This document shows, in pieces, positions 1 to 8,662 of a DNA stretch of 64,000 nt; positions within the stretch are counted from its first letter, which is position 1; the number at the start of each line of letters is the position of its first letter. The stretch is from NCBI GenBank assembly GCA_016713665.1, contig JADJOR010000002.1, forward strand, positions 806,001-870,000, in the 5' to 3' direction. The DNA comes from Deltaproteobacteria bacterium. GTDB taxonomy: Bacteria > Myxococcota_A > UBA9160 > UBA4427. The notes beneath the pieces were generated by a model that made no database searches, had not been told where the DNA came from, and saw only the letters and a program-made list of their open reading frames with translations. A program made the position numbers and the translations under genes.

Positions 1-1
1 C

Positions 2-1378
2 GTGACGTCGCCGCCGGCGACGGTGAACGACACGGTCGTCGTCGGGGGCATGGTCTACGACAACCTGCGCCGTGCCGCGCCGCCCGGCGTGATCCGCGGA
101 TTCGACGCGCGGACCGGAGCGCTGCGCTGGGCCTTCGATCCGGTGCCGCCGGGCTACGACGGGCCGGGACCCGAGCCCGGGAGCGACTACGTCCCGGGGA
201 CGGCCAACTCCTGGTCGATCCTCTCCTCCGACGAGGACCTCGACCTCGTCTTCGTGCCGATGGGCAACGCCGCGGTCGACTACTCCGCCGCGGAGCGCCA
301 CAACCTCGATCATTTCTCGAGCTCCGTGGTCGCCCTGAATGGGACGACGGGCGAGCTCGTCTGGCACTACCGCATGGTCAACAAGGACGTCTGGGACTTC
401 GACACCGCCTCGCAGCCCGTGCTCTTCGACTTCGAGATGCCGGACGGGACGAAGGTCCCGGCGGTCGCCCAGGGCACGAAGATGGGCCACGTCTTCATCC
501 TCGACCGCCGCACGGGGCAGCCGATCCACGGCCACAAGGAGGTCCCGGTCCCGACCGACGGCGCGCCGGGTGAGCTCCTCGCGGCGACGCAGCCGGTGCC
601 GACCTTCGTCGAGCCGCTGCATCCGTCGGAGCTGACGCCCGACGACGCCTTCGGCTTCACGTTCTGGGATCGCGGCAAGTGCCGCGACGAGCTCGCGAAG
701 TACCGCTACGACGGCATGTTCACGCCGCCCACGACCGGCGGCTCGATCCAGTATCCGCAGAACCCCGGCGGCATGAACTGGGGGAGCCTCGCCATCGATC
801 CCGGGAGGAAGCTCCTCGTCACGAACCTGATGCGCATGGCGAACGGGATCCAGCTGATCCCCCGCGCCGAGTACGACGCGATGCCCGACAAGTCGTCCCA
901 CTGGCCCTACCAGGTCCAGCCCATGTTCGGCACGCCCTACGCGATGAAGAACTTCCCGATCCTCTCGCCCTTCGGCGCGCCTTGCTCGCCGCCGCCCTGG
1001 GGCACGATCGTCGCCGTCGATCTCACGACGGGAAGGATCGCCTGGGAGAAGCCGCTCGGGACGATCCGCGATCAGGCGCCCTTCCCGATCTGGCTCTGGC
1101 CCGGCTTCAAGCAGCTGGGCGCCCCGAACCTCGGCGGCCCCGTCGCGACGGCGAGCGGCCTCGTCTTCATCGCGGCGACGACCGACCGCTATCTGCGGGC
1201 CTTCGACTCGGAGACGGGCGAGGAGGTCTGGAGCCATCGCCTCCCGTTCACGGGGAACGCGACGCCGATGACCTATCGCCTGGGACCGGAGGGCCGGCAA
1301 TACGTCGTGATCGCCTCGGGCGGCCACGTCTGGTCCGAGTCCGGTGACGCGCTGATGGCCTTCGCGCTGCCGCGCTGA
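2..1378 (+). CDS. PQQ-dependent dehydrogenase, C-terminal part (5' end outside window)
   Basis: The frame is open from the first bases, so only the last 458 residues are seen. The beta-propeller style is that of the glucose/quinate-type quinoprotein dehydrogenases: an opening SSPP/VVVGG-like strand, VIRGFDARTGALRWAFDP, then WDFDTASQP (about residue 132 of the fragment, where this family carries its catalytic Asp), GTKMGHVFILDRRTG and a closing blade ending in SGDALMAFALPR. Such enzymes oxidise sugars or alcohols in the periplasm and pass electrons to quinone. No transmembrane part is visible; it would lie upstream. It ends 15 bp from a convergent NTF2-like gene. Family is secure, substrate is not; it differs from the alcohol-type quinoprotein at 48029-49885. 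Confidence 0.9.
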   Translation: MTSPPATVNDTVVVGGMVYDNLRRAAPPGVIRGFDARTGALRWAFDPVPPGYDGPGPEPGSDYVPGTANSWSILSSDEDLDLVFVPMGNAAVDYSAAERHNLDHFSSSVVALNGTTGELVWHYRMVNKDVWDFDTASQPVLFDFEMPDGTKVPAVAQGTKMGHVFILDRRTGQPIHGHKEVPVPTDGAPGELLAATQPVPTFVEPLHPSELTPDDAFGFTFWDRGKCRDELAKYRYDGMFTPPTTGGSIQYPQNPGGMNWGSLAIDPGRKLLVTNLMRMANGIQLIPRAEYDAMPDKSSHWPYQVQPMFGTPYAMKNFPILSPFGAPCSPPPWGTIVAVDLTTGRIAWEKPLGTIRDQAPFPIWLWPGFKQLGAPNLGGPVATASGLVFIAATTDRYLRAFDSETGEEVWSHRLPFTGNATPMTYRLGPEGRQYVVIASGGHVWSESGDALMAFALPR

Positions 1379-1393
1379 CGCGTCGTCGTCGCC

Positions 1394-1957
1394 TCAGCCC
1401 TGGGGCGGCTTCGCGATGCGCCGCGGATCCACGCGCAGCGGGCGTTCGTAGGACGGATCGCTCCGGTCGCGGGTCGCGGGGCCGGCGCCCAGCATCTTCT
1501 CGATCTGCTCGGGGGAGAGGTCGTAGTCGCCGGGGACACCCTGCCAGTCGTAGAGACACTTGCGCTGCGCGATCGCCCAGCGGCCGTCGCGGCGTTCCAT
1601 GCGGTCGATGTAGCGGCCGCCTCCGAGGGAGAGGGCGGGGCCCTGTCGGTTCATGGCGGCGAAGAACCAGTAGGTCTCGGTATGGGCCGTGTCGCCGTCG
1701 AGCTCGCAGAAGTGGTTCGTGATGACGTGCTGGGTCGCCGACTGCATCGAACCGTGAAAGGCCATGAAGTAGTCGGCAAACGCCTCGGGGCCGCCCACGA
1801 ATAGGCCGTGGTCGTCGATCGCGTCGGGATGGTAGGCCGAGAGCAGGAGGGCCCGGTCCATGCGGTCGACGCCGCGGCAGTAGCGGAGGATGACGTCGTG
1901 GATCTCCTGGCGGTCCACGAGCTCACGCAGCTTGCGCTCCAGTCCGGCGTCGATCAT
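1394..1957 (-). CDS. SnoaL/NTF2-like protein
   Basis: 187 residues. An NTF2/SnoaL-like cone fold is suggested by the N-terminal helix RQEIHDVILRYCRGVDRMD, then YHPDAIDDHG, HVITNHFCELDGDTAHTETYWFF and GGRYIDRMERRDGRWAIAQR. This family includes small hydrolases, isomerases and cyclases, and beta subunits of ring hydroxylases; no specific reaction can be named. The start at 1957 is chosen because GCGAGGAGG lies just upstream; the frame is open further but without a ribosome site. It is divergent from the acyl-CoA dehydrogenase at 2050, with a 92 bp shared promoter region. The C-terminal tail of about 45 residues is longer than in most relatives. Confidence 0.85.
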   Translation of the reverse strand: MIDAGLERKLRELVDRQEIHDVILRYCRGVDRMDRALLLSAYHPDAIDDHGLFVGGPEAFADYFMAFHGSMQSATQHVITNHFCELDGDTAHTETYWFFAAMNRQGPALSLGGGRYIDRMERRDGRWAIAQRKCLYDWQGVPGDYDLSPEQIEKMLGAGPATRDRSDPSYERPLRVDPRRIAKPPQG

Positions 1958-2049
1958 GTCGATCCTCCTCGCAGCTCGATGACGGCCCCATGCTAGCGTC
2001 GGGCCGTGAGCGCGGCGGGTCCCCACGACCCGTCGATCGGAGGCGATCC

Positions 2050-3192
2050 ATGCAGCGCGAGATCTTCGGCGAGGAACATCAGCTCTTCCGCGAGCAGTTC
2101 CGCCGCTTCGTCCAGGCCGAGGTCGAGCCGAACGTCGCGGCCTGGAACGAGGCCGGCATCGTGCCCCGCGCGATCTGGAAGCGGATGGGCGAGGAGGGCT
2201 ACCTCGGCGCCAACCTGCCCGAGGCCTGGGGCGGGGCCGGCGGCGACTTCCTCTACGACGCGATCATCATGGAGGAGCTCGCCTACGCCCGGGCCCATTG
2301 CCTCCAGGCCTCGCTCCATACCGACATCTGCCTGCCCTATCTCGAGAGCTACGGGACCGAGGCCCAGAAGCGAAAGTTCCTCGTGCCCGCGATCGCCGGC
2401 GATTGCCTCGTCGCGATCGCGATGACCGAGCCCTCCGCCGGCTCGGATCTCGCCGCCGTCCGGACGACGGCGATCCGCGACGGCGACCTTTACGTCGTGA
2501 ACGGGGCCAAGACCTTCATCTCGAACGGCCAGAACTCGCATCTCGTGATCGTCGTGGCGAAGACGGCCCCGACGAAGCGCCACGACGGGATCAGCCTGCT
2601 CCTCGTCGAGGAGGGGACACCCGGCTTCGAGCGCGGCCGCAACCTCGAGAAGATCGGCCTGCGCGGCCAGGATACGAGCGAGCTCTTCTTTCGCGATTGC
2701 CGCGTCCCTGCGGCCAATCTCCTCGGCCAGGAAGGCCAGGGCTTCCGCATGCTGATGGAGAAGCTCCAGCAGGAGCGCCTCTGCATCGCCGTCGGATGCA
2801 TGGCGTCGATCCGGCGCTCGCTCGACGACACGCTCGCCTACGTGAAGGAGCGCCAGGCCTTCGGCAAACCGATCGCGGCCTTCCAGAACACCCAGTTCAA
2901 GCTCGCCGAGCTCGAGACGGAGTACGAGATCGGCCAGGCCTTCACCGACAAGCTCCTCGCCGCCCACGTCCGCGGCGAGGAGATCGTGAAGGAGGTCTCG
3001 ATGGGCAAATGGTGGACCTCGGATCTCCAGAAGCGCGTCGCCGCCGAATGCCTCCAGCTCTTCGGGGGCTACGGCTTCATGGCGGAGTACCCGATCTCGC
3101 AGGACTACCAGGACGCCGCCGTCCAGTCGATCTACGCCGGCAGCAACGAGATCATGAAGGTCATCATCGCCCGGCGGATGGGTCTCGGTTAG
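2050..3192 (+). CDS. acyl-CoA dehydrogenase (long-chain type)
   Basis: 380 residues, the usual length for FAD-dependent acyl-CoA dehydrogenases, which introduce an alpha-beta double bond into acyl-CoA and pass electrons to ETF. Visible motifs are MTEPSAGSDLAAV, GAKTFISNG, GLRGQDTSELFF and QLFGGYGFMAEYP. The common catalytic Glu in the Y-E-G loop is replaced (IYAGSNEIMK). A Glu in KLQQERL (about residue 241) sits where long-chain and isovaleryl enzymes carry their base, so activity is expected. The start at 2050 follows CGGAGGCGATCC. It is first gene of a two-gene operon with the next dehydrogenase (44 bp gap). The acyl substrate is unknown; a branched or ring-bearing acyl group is possible from context. 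Confidence 0.93.
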   Translation: MQREIFGEEHQLFREQFRRFVQAEVEPNVAAWNEAGIVPRAIWKRMGEEGYLGANLPEAWGGAGGDFLYDAIIMEELAYARAHCLQASLHTDICLPYLESYGTEAQKRKFLVPAIAGDCLVAIAMTEPSAGSDLAAVRTTAIRDGDLYVVNGAKTFISNGQNSHLVIVVAKTAPTKRHDGISLLLVEEGTPGFERGRNLEKIGLRGQDTSELFFRDCRVPAANLLGQEGQGFRMLMEKLQQERLCIAVGCMASIRRSLDDTLAYVKERQAFGKPIAAFQNTQFKLAELETEYEIGQAFTDKLLAAHVRGEEIVKEVSMGKWWTSDLQKRVAAECLQLFGGYGFMAEYPISQDYQDAAVQSIYAGSNEIMKVIIARRMGLG

Positions 3193-3236
3193 TCGGCGTC
3201 GGGCGACGCGGCCCGTCGCCCGCGGAGGTATGTGCC

Positions 3237-4400
3237 ATGGCGGTCCCTTCCCTCGACTTCGAGCTCGGCGAGACCGTCGACCTGCTGCGCGAGTCCGTCG
3301 CCCGCTTCGCCGACGCCGAGATCCGCCCGATCGCCGACGCGGTCGACCGCGAGAACGCCTTTCCGAACGCCCTCTGGCCGAAGCTCGGCTCGCTCGGTCT
3401 GCTCGGGCTCACGGTCTCCGAAGAGTACGGTGGCACCGCCCTCGGCTACCTCGCCCACGTCGTCGCGATGGAGGAGATCTCGCGCGCCTCGGCGGCGATC
3501 GGCCTCTCCTACGGCGCCCACTCGAACCTCTGCGTGAATCAGATCTTCCGCAACGGCACGGCGGCGCAGAAGGCGCGCTACCTGCCGCCGCTCGTCGCCG
3601 GCGAGCACGTCGGGGCCCTCGCGATGTCGGAGTCCGAGGCGGGCTCCGACGTCGTCTCGATGAAGCTCCGGGCCGAACGCAAGGGCGACCGCTTCGTCTT
3701 GAATGGGACGAAGATGTGGATCACCAACGGCCCCGACGCCGATACGCTCATCGTCTACGCGAAGACCGACCCCGGGGCCGAGGCCCGCGGCATCACGGCC
3801 TTCCTGATCGAGCGCGGTCTTCCGGGCTTCTCGACCTCCCCCAAGCTCGACAAGCTCGGCATGCGGGGATCGAATACCTGCGAGCTCGTCTTCGAGGACT
3901 GCGCGGTTCCGGTGGAGAACGTGCTCGGCGAGGTCGGTGGCGGCGTCCGCGTCCTGATGTCCGGCCTCGACTACGAGCGGCTCGTGCTCTCCGGGGGCCC
4001 GCTCGGGATCATGGCGGCGTGTCTCGACGTCGTCGTGCCCTACGTCCACGACCGCGAGCAGTTCGGCGCGCCGATCGGTGAGTTCCAGCTCATGCAGGGG
4101 AAGCTCGCGGACATGTACGTCGCGCTCTCCGCCTGCCGCGCCTACGTCTATTCGGTCGCGCGCGCCTGCGATCGCGGCCAGACGACGCGCAAGGACGCCG
4201 CCGGGGCGATCCTCTACGCCGCGGAGAAGGCGACCTGGATGGCGGGGCAGGCGATCCAGGCCCTCGGCGGCAACGGCTACATCAACGAGTATCCGACGGG
4301 CCGGCTCTGGCGGGACGCGAAGCTCTACGAGATCGGGGCCGGGACGAGCGAGATCCGCCGGATGCTGATCGGCCGGGAGCTCTTCCGCGAGACGGATTGA
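3237..4400 (+). CDS. ivd: isovaleryl-CoA dehydrogenase-like acyl-CoA dehydrogenase
   Basis: 387 residues. Very close in pattern to isovaleryl-CoA dehydrogenases: FDLGETVDLL-like N-terminus, EEISRASAAIGLSYGAHSNLC, MSESEAGSDVVSMKL, GTKMWITNGPDADTLIVYAKT, MRGSNTCELVFEDC and QALGGNGYINEYP. The catalytic Glu of this subgroup sits in helix G and is present in LDYERLVLSGGPLG (about residue 246); the usual C-terminal Glu position is absent (IGAGTSEIRR), as expected. Role: leucine or branched acyl-CoA oxidation, electrons to ETF. ATG at 3237 follows CGCGGAGGTATGTGCC. No carboxylase, liu/mcc or ETF genes are alongside, so it may serve another branched acyl-CoA here. Confidence 0.88.
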   Translation: MAVPSLDFELGETVDLLRESVARFADAEIRPIADAVDRENAFPNALWPKLGSLGLLGLTVSEEYGGTALGYLAHVVAMEEISRASAAIGLSYGAHSNLCVNQIFRNGTAAQKARYLPPLVAGEHVGALAMSESEAGSDVVSMKLRAERKGDRFVLNGTKMWITNGPDADTLIVYAKTDPGAEARGITAFLIERGLPGFSTSPKLDKLGMRGSNTCELVFEDCAVPVENVLGEVGGGVRVLMSGLDYERLVLSGGPLGIMAACLDVVVPYVHDREQFGAPIGEFQLMQGKLADMYVALSACRAYVYSVARACDRGQTTRKDAAGAILYAAEKATWMAGQAIQALGGNGYINEYPTGRLWRDAKLYEIGAGTSEIRRMLIGRELFRETD

Positions 4401-4453
4401 GGTCGGGTCCGAGCTCCCGGCCGACACGTCCATGCCCGTCGTCGCGCCGCACC

Positions 4454-5179
4454 TCAGCGCGGCGAGAGCGGCGGGCGTCCGAGCTCCGCGCACAACCCCT
4501 GATGACACCCGAGCAGGATCTCGAGCGCCTGATCGGCGTCGTCGATCATCTGCACCATCCGTCGATCCTCGTCGTCGATGATCCCCCGCGCGTGCATGCG
4601 GTCGAGCTGCCGCTCGAGATCCCGCCAGAAGTCGCCCCCGAAGAAGAGCACCGGGAAGTTCGGGATCTTGTGGGTCTGGACGAGGGTGAGCGCCTCGAAG
4701 GCCTCGTCGAAGGTGCCGAAGCCGCCGGGGAAGATCAGGAACGCGCAGGCATAGCGGACGAAGAGCAGCTTGCGGACGAAGAAGTACCGGCACTCGAAGC
4801 GGCGGTCGAGATAGGGGTTCGGCTGCTGCTCCATCGGGAGCTGGATGTTGACGCCGACGGAGAGGCCGCCGCCTTCCCGGGCGCCGCGGTTGGCCGCCTC
4901 CATCAGGCCGGGGCCGCCCCCGGTGATCACGTTGTAGCCGGCACGGGCGATGCGGCGGCAGACCTCGCGGGTCGCGCGGTACTCGGGCGTGTCCTCGGCG
5001 AGGCGCGCCGAGCCGAAGACGGAGACGGCGGGCTCGACGTCCTGGAGCGCGCGGAAGCCGTTGCGCAGCTCGCGCGTGATGCGCTCGATGCGCTCGGGCT
5101 CGTCGCGTTCGCTCGCGAGGTCGTGGCGGCCGAAGCCGATCATGGCGAGGGCGTCGCGTTCGGAGAGGCGCTTCGTCAT
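4454..5179 (-). CDS. LOG-family Rossmann protein (TIGR00730 type)
   Basis: 241 residues from this start; an in-frame ATG at 5209 would add ten. The LOG signature is clear: VSVFGSARLAEDTPEY, GYNVITGGGPGLMEAANRGA, FFVRKLLFVRYACAFL and PGGFGTFDEAFEALTLVQT (PGGxGTxxE). These proteins are nucleotide 5'-monophosphate phosphoribohydrolases, often misnamed lysine decarboxylases. It is the last gene of the minus-strand operon running from 10236 and lies 48 bp after the metallo-hydrolase. The 5179 start has only a weak GAGAACG ribosome site and 5209 has none, so translation may be coupled. It is convergent with the gene ending at 4400. Confidence 0.88.
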   Translation of the reverse strand: MTKRLSERDALAMIGFGRHDLASERDEPERIERITRELRNGFRALQDVEPAVSVFGSARLAEDTPEYRATREVCRRIARAGYNVITGGGPGLMEAANRGAREGGGLSVGVNIQLPMEQQPNPYLDRRFECRYFFVRKLLFVRYACAFLIFPGGFGTFDEAFEALTLVQTHKIPNFPVLFFGGDFWRDLERQLDRMHARGIIDDEDRRMVQMIDDADQALEILLGCHQGLCAELGRPPLSPR

Positions 5180-5227
5180 GCCCGTTCTCGTCGCGTCGCA
5201 GGTGTCCATCCGAGTCGGGGTGTCCCC

Positions 5228-6604
5228 TCACGCATCGAAGATCTCGCCCTGATCTGCGACCCGCACGCGCCAGCCGAGCTCGTCGCGGATCCGGACGCGC
5301 AGGCAATCGGCGGCGGCGGGCTCGCCGTGGTTGACGAAGGTCATGGCCGGCGGGCGCTCGAACCATCGCAGCCAGCTCAGGATCTCGTCGGCGTCGGCGT
5401 GGGCCGAGAGCATGTCGAGGCTCTCCACCTCGGCGCGGATCGGCACCATCGCGCCGTGGAGCTTGATGCTCGTCTCGCCCCGCACGATCCGCTCGCCGCG
5501 GGTGCCGGGGGCCTGATAGCCCGCGAACAGCAATGTATGGCGGGGATCGGGGGCGAAGTGGGCGAGGTGGTGGAGGACGCGACCGCCGGTCGCCATCCCG
5601 CTCGCGGAGATCAGGATCATGGGCTCGCTCTGCTGGTCGAGGCGCTTCGATTCCTCGGCCGTGCGGACGAGGCGGGCCGAGCCGCAGACCGTGGCACAGG
5701 TCGCGGCGTCGAGGCGGTGGTCGTCGCCGTGGCGGCGGAAGATCCCGGTCGCGTCGATCGCCATCGGGCTGTCCATCACGACGGGGACCGCCGGGATGCG
5801 ACCCGCGCGGCGCAGGCGGTCGAGGTAGTAGAGGATGATCTGCGTGCGGCCGACGGCGAAGGCGGGGATCAGGACGGTGCCCCCGCGCGCGACGGTCCGG
5901 TTCACGACATCGGCCAGCGCGTCCTCGGGATCCGCCGGGTCGTGGAGGCGATCGCCGTAGGTCGACTCGACGACGAGGAGATCGGCCTCGCGGACCGGAT
6001 CGGGGGCGCGCATGACCGGGCAGTTCGAGCGGCCGAGATCGCCGGAGAAGACGATCTTCCGGCCGGCGACGCGGAGCGTCGCGCTCGCGGCGCCGAGGAT
6101 GTGGCCGGCGCAGTGGAAGACGAGCTCGATGCCGGGGGCGAGCTCGACCGTTCGCTCGAACCCGGTCGTGCGGAAGGCGTCGAGGGCGCGCTCGCCTTCC
6201 GCTTCGGTGAAGAGCGGGAGGGCGGGGGCGTGCTTCGAGAAGCCCTTCTGATTGGCGAAGTCGGCGTCGCGTTCGTGGATGCGGCCGCTGTCCGGGAGGA
6301 GCACGCCGCAGAGATCGCGGGTCGCCGTCGTCGCGTGGACCGCGCCGCGGAAGCCGTTTCGGATCAGGAGCGGGAGGTAGCCCGAGTGGTCGATGTGGGC
6401 GTGGGTGAGGACGACGGCGTCGATCGAGGCGGGCTCGACGGGGAAGGGCGCCCAGTTGCGCAGTCGCAGGGTCTTCCAGCCCTGGAAGAGGCCGCAGTCG
6501 ACGAGGATGCGGCGACCCGCGGCCTCGACGAGGGTACGCGAGCCGGTGACGGTGCCGGCGGCGCCGAGGAAGCGGAGGCGGAGGGCGTCGGTCTGCGAGC
6601 GCAT
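5228..6604 (-). CDS. beta-CASP metallo-beta-lactamase-fold RNA hydrolase
   Basis: 458 residues. The N-terminus LRFLGAAGTVTGSRTLVE and the HAHIDHSG zinc motif (about residue 69) are typical. Further ligands lie in HCAGHILGAAS and SGDLG, then VVESTYGDRLH, IPAFAVGRTQ, DSPMAIDAT (beta-CASP), SASGMATGGRVLHHL and LSAHADADEIL. This is the YSH1/CPSF-like group that cleaves RNA with two zinc ions in the cytoplasm. Length is normal. ATG at 6604 lies 8 bp after the SDR stop, with GAGAGGG inside the end of that gene, so translation is coupled. Its presence in a catabolic operon is unexplained; it may be a passenger or act in RNA turnover. Confidence 0.93.
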   Translation of the reverse strand: MRSQTDALRLRFLGAAGTVTGSRTLVEAAGRRILVDCGLFQGWKTLRLRNWAPFPVEPASIDAVVLTHAHIDHSGYLPLLIRNGFRGAVHATTATRDLCGVLLPDSGRIHERDADFANQKGFSKHAPALPLFTEAEGERALDAFRTTGFERTVELAPGIELVFHCAGHILGAASATLRVAGRKIVFSGDLGRSNCPVMRAPDPVREADLLVVESTYGDRLHDPADPEDALADVVNRTVARGGTVLIPAFAVGRTQIILYYLDRLRRAGRIPAVPVVMDSPMAIDATGIFRRHGDDHRLDAATCATVCGSARLVRTAEESKRLDQQSEPMILISASGMATGGRVLHHLAHFAPDPRHTLLFAGYQAPGTRGERIVRGETSIKLHGAMVPIRAEVESLDMLSAHADADEILSWLRWFERPPAMTFVNHGEPAAADCLRVRIRDELGWRVRVADQGEIFDA

Positions 6605-6612
6605 CGGCCCTC

Positions 6613-7380
6613 TCAGGTCTTGCCGGCGAGGAGGCCGCCGTCGACGACGAAGTCTGCGCCCGTGCAGTAGGCCGATCGCGGGGAGACGAGGAACGCCACC
6701 ATCTCGGCGATCTCCTCGGGCTGGGCCATGCGGCCGATCGGGGTTCCGGCGTAGGCGCGCTCGTAGTCGGCGTCGCTCCAGCCCGGGCGCTCGGTCATCT
6801 TCGTCCGTGTCGGACCGGGGACGACGTTGTTGACGCGGATGCCGTGGGCGCCGAGCTCGAGGGCCGCGGTCCGCGTGAGCCCGCGGATGCCGAACTTGGT
6901 CGCCGAGTAGAGGGCGAAGCCGGCCCGGCCCTCGAGGCCCTGGACCGAGGAGAAGTTGACGATCGAGCCGCCCCCCGCGCGCTTCATCGGCTCGATCGCC
7001 GCGCGCAGTCCGAGGAAGGTCCCGACGAGGTTGACGTCGATGAGCTTGCGAAAGGCCGCCTCGTCCGCCTCCTCGAGGCGCACGACGCGAATCACCCCGG
7101 CGTTGTTGACGAGGGCGTCGAGGCGCCCGAAGGCGCTCTCGGTCTCCGCCATGGCTGCGGCCCACCCCGCGCCGTCGGCGATGTCGAGGCCGATCGCCCG
7201 GGCCGATCCCGGGCGATCCGCGTTCAGCCCGTCGGCCACCGCCTTCACGTCGTCCTCGCGCCGATCCGCGACGACGACCCTCGCGCCCATCGCCGCACAG
7301 CGTCGCGCGCAGGCCGCGCCGATGCCCCGCGCGGCGCCGGTCACGAAGACGACCCGTCCCTCGAGCTCGCCCTGTTCCAT
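6613..7380 (-). CDS. short-chain dehydrogenase/reductase
   Basis: 255 residues, a classical SDR: VVFVTGAARGIGAACARR (cofactor loop TGxxxGIG), NNAG in ALVNNAGVI, IVNFSSVQ for the catalytic Ser, YSATK (about residue 156) for Tyr/Lys and a C-terminal FVVDGG. It should interconvert a hydroxy and a keto group with NAD(P)H. ATG at 7380 has AGAGGAAG upstream. It sits 24 bp after the enoyl-CoA hydratase-like gene in the same operon, so a hydroxyacyl-CoA or ring-hydroxyl dehydrogenase is a reasonable inference. The substrate is not determinable. Confidence 0.92.
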   Translation of the reverse strand: MEQGELEGRVVFVTGAARGIGAACARRCAAMGARVVVADRREDDVKAVADGLNADRPGSARAIGLDIADGAGWAAAMAETESAFGRLDALVNNAGVIRVVRLEEADEAAFRKLIDVNLVGTFLGLRAAIEPMKRAGGGSIVNFSSVQGLEGRAGFALYSATKFGIRGLTRTAALELGAHGIRVNNVVPGPTRTKMTERPGWSDADYERAYAGTPIGRMAQPEEIAEMVAFLVSPRSAYCTGADFVVDGGLLAGKT

Positions 7381-7404
7381 CGTTTCGACTTCCTCTCCCG
7401 ATCC

Positions 7405-8169
7405 TCAGCGCGTGATGATGCGCGTGCCTTCGATGAAGGCGTCCCGGGCCTTGTCGCCGTCGCCCATGATGTTGAGCTGGTAGGTGTAGCCCTGCTCGAG
7501 GCGGTAGTTGGCGTGCATCTCGAAGTTGTCGATGTGGTTGAGCGCGGCCTTCGCGAACTTCACGACCGCCTTCTGCTTCTTCGCGATTCCGGCGGCGATC
7601 TCGCGGGCCTTGGCCATGAGCTGATCGGGCTCGACGACGTAGGCGACCGAGCCCCAGGCCAGCATCTCCTGGGCGCTCGCGGGGCGACAGGTCAGCGACA
7701 TCTCGCGCAGCTTCATCGGCGGGACGAGCTTCGCGAGATGCGAGGCACACCCGAGCGCGCCGTTGTCGACCTCCGGCAGCCCGAAGCGCGCCTTCGTCGA
7801 GGCGACGATCAGGTCGCAGCTCCCGACGAGGCCGATGCCGAGACCCATGCAGAAGTCGTTGACGGCGGCGATCACCGGAATCGGCGTGTTGTAGATCTGG
7901 TGGAAGGTCGCATAGCAGGCCTCGCCCGAGCCGAGCAGATGCTCCCAGCCTTCGACGCTCTGCATCTCCTTGATGTCGATGCCGGCGTTGAAGCCCTTGC
8001 CCTCGGCGGTCAGGATGATGGCGCGGATGTCCTCGCGTTCGCTGCGCTCGGAGAGCTCCTTGAAGGTGTCGTGGATCTTCCAGGTGTCGCCGACGGTGAT
8101 CGCGTTGACGGGGGGATGGTGCATCACGACTTCGGCGATCTGGTTCTCGATCGTGCAGCGGATCGTCAT
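7405..8169 (-). CDS. echA20: crotonase-fold hydrolase/hydratase, EchA20-like
   Basis: 254 residues of the enoyl-CoA hydratase family. Sequence features match what I recall of mycobacterial EchA20, which opens a ring in the steroid C/D-ring fragment as its CoA ester: HPPVNAI, GKGFNAGIDIKEMQ, AAVNDFCMGLGIGLVG, FGLPEVDNGALG and YRLEQGYTYQLN. In classical crotonase two Glu act. Here the second (PEV, about residue 133) is kept, but the first is replaced within GIGLVGS, as in the EchA20 group. An IpdF-like SDR lies upstream in the same operon, supporting this reading. ATG at 8169 has GCGAGGA upstream. A generic enoyl-CoA hydratase is the alternative; the missing Glu argues against it. Confidence 0.85.
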   Translation of the reverse strand: MTIRCTIENQIAEVVMHHPPVNAITVGDTWKIHDTFKELSERSEREDIRAIILTAEGKGFNAGIDIKEMQSVEGWEHLLGSGEACYATFHQIYNTPIPVIAAVNDFCMGLGIGLVGSCDLIVASTKARFGLPEVDNGALGCASHLAKLVPPMKLREMSLTCRPASAQEMLAWGSVAYVVEPDQLMAKAREIAAGIAKKQKAVVKFAKAALNHIDNFEMHANYRLEQGYTYQLNIMGDGDKARDAFIEGTRIITR

Positions 8170-8203
8170 GGGGTCCTCGCTTCGGGGCGTTGGATTGCGG
8201 CGT

Positions 8204-8620
8204 TCAGGTCCGGGGATCCCGGAGCGGCGAAACGTAGTGTCGGGCGACCGTCGCCTCGATCACGTAGAGCACCCGGCTCGACCACTTCCGCCGCGGGAAG
8301 GGCTTGCCGAGATAGGCCTCCGAGAGGGCGTCGAGGCCGACGAGCGCATTGTCGTCGCGGGCCTCGACGACGCGCCCTCGGATCAGGAGCTGCTCGTAGG
8401 GATTGTCGCGGGCGACGAGCGAGATCGCGACCCGCGGATCGCGCTCGAGGTTGATCGATTTCAGGGATTTCCGATCGGTCGCGACGAGCAGCCGGTCGCC
8501 CTCGCGGCCGAGCCAGACCGGCTCGACCTTGGGCGAGCCGTCGGCCTGGAGCGTCGCCAGATGGGCGAAGGTCGCCGCGTCGATGAGGCGCTTCATGTCG
8601 TCGGTCAGCGGCTTCGCCAT
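8204..8620 (-). CDS. PPOX-class (pyridoxamine oxidase-like) flavin or F420 protein
   Basis: 138 residues, the split-barrel size of the TIGR03618-like group: TFAHLATLQADGSPKVEPVWL, DRLLVATDRKSLKSINLERDPRVAISLV and IRGRVVEA. These proteins bind FMN, F420 or heme and often reduce small substrates. The LLM-type flavin protein at 24177 belongs to another family often using F420, but no F420 biosynthesis gene is in view. ATG at 8620 follows GGCGAGGGAGAG. It lies between two steroid-ring-like genes in the operon (gaps 42 and 34 bp). Reaction unknown. Confidence 0.85.
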   Translation of the reverse strand: MAKPLTDDMKRLIDAATFAHLATLQADGSPKVEPVWLGREGDRLLVATDRKSLKSINLERDPRVAISLVARDNPYEQLLIRGRVVEARDDNALVGLDALSEAYLGKPFPRRKWSSRVLYVIEATVARHYVSPLRDPRT

Positions 8621-8662
8621 CTCTCCCTCGCCGTTCCCTCGCCGTTCCTTCGCGCGATCGAT

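Noticed and set aside
4397..6670. A 757-codon plus-strand frame across the LOG and metallo-hydrolase genes
   Set aside because: Low-complexity composition and complete overlap with two well-supported minus-strand genes.
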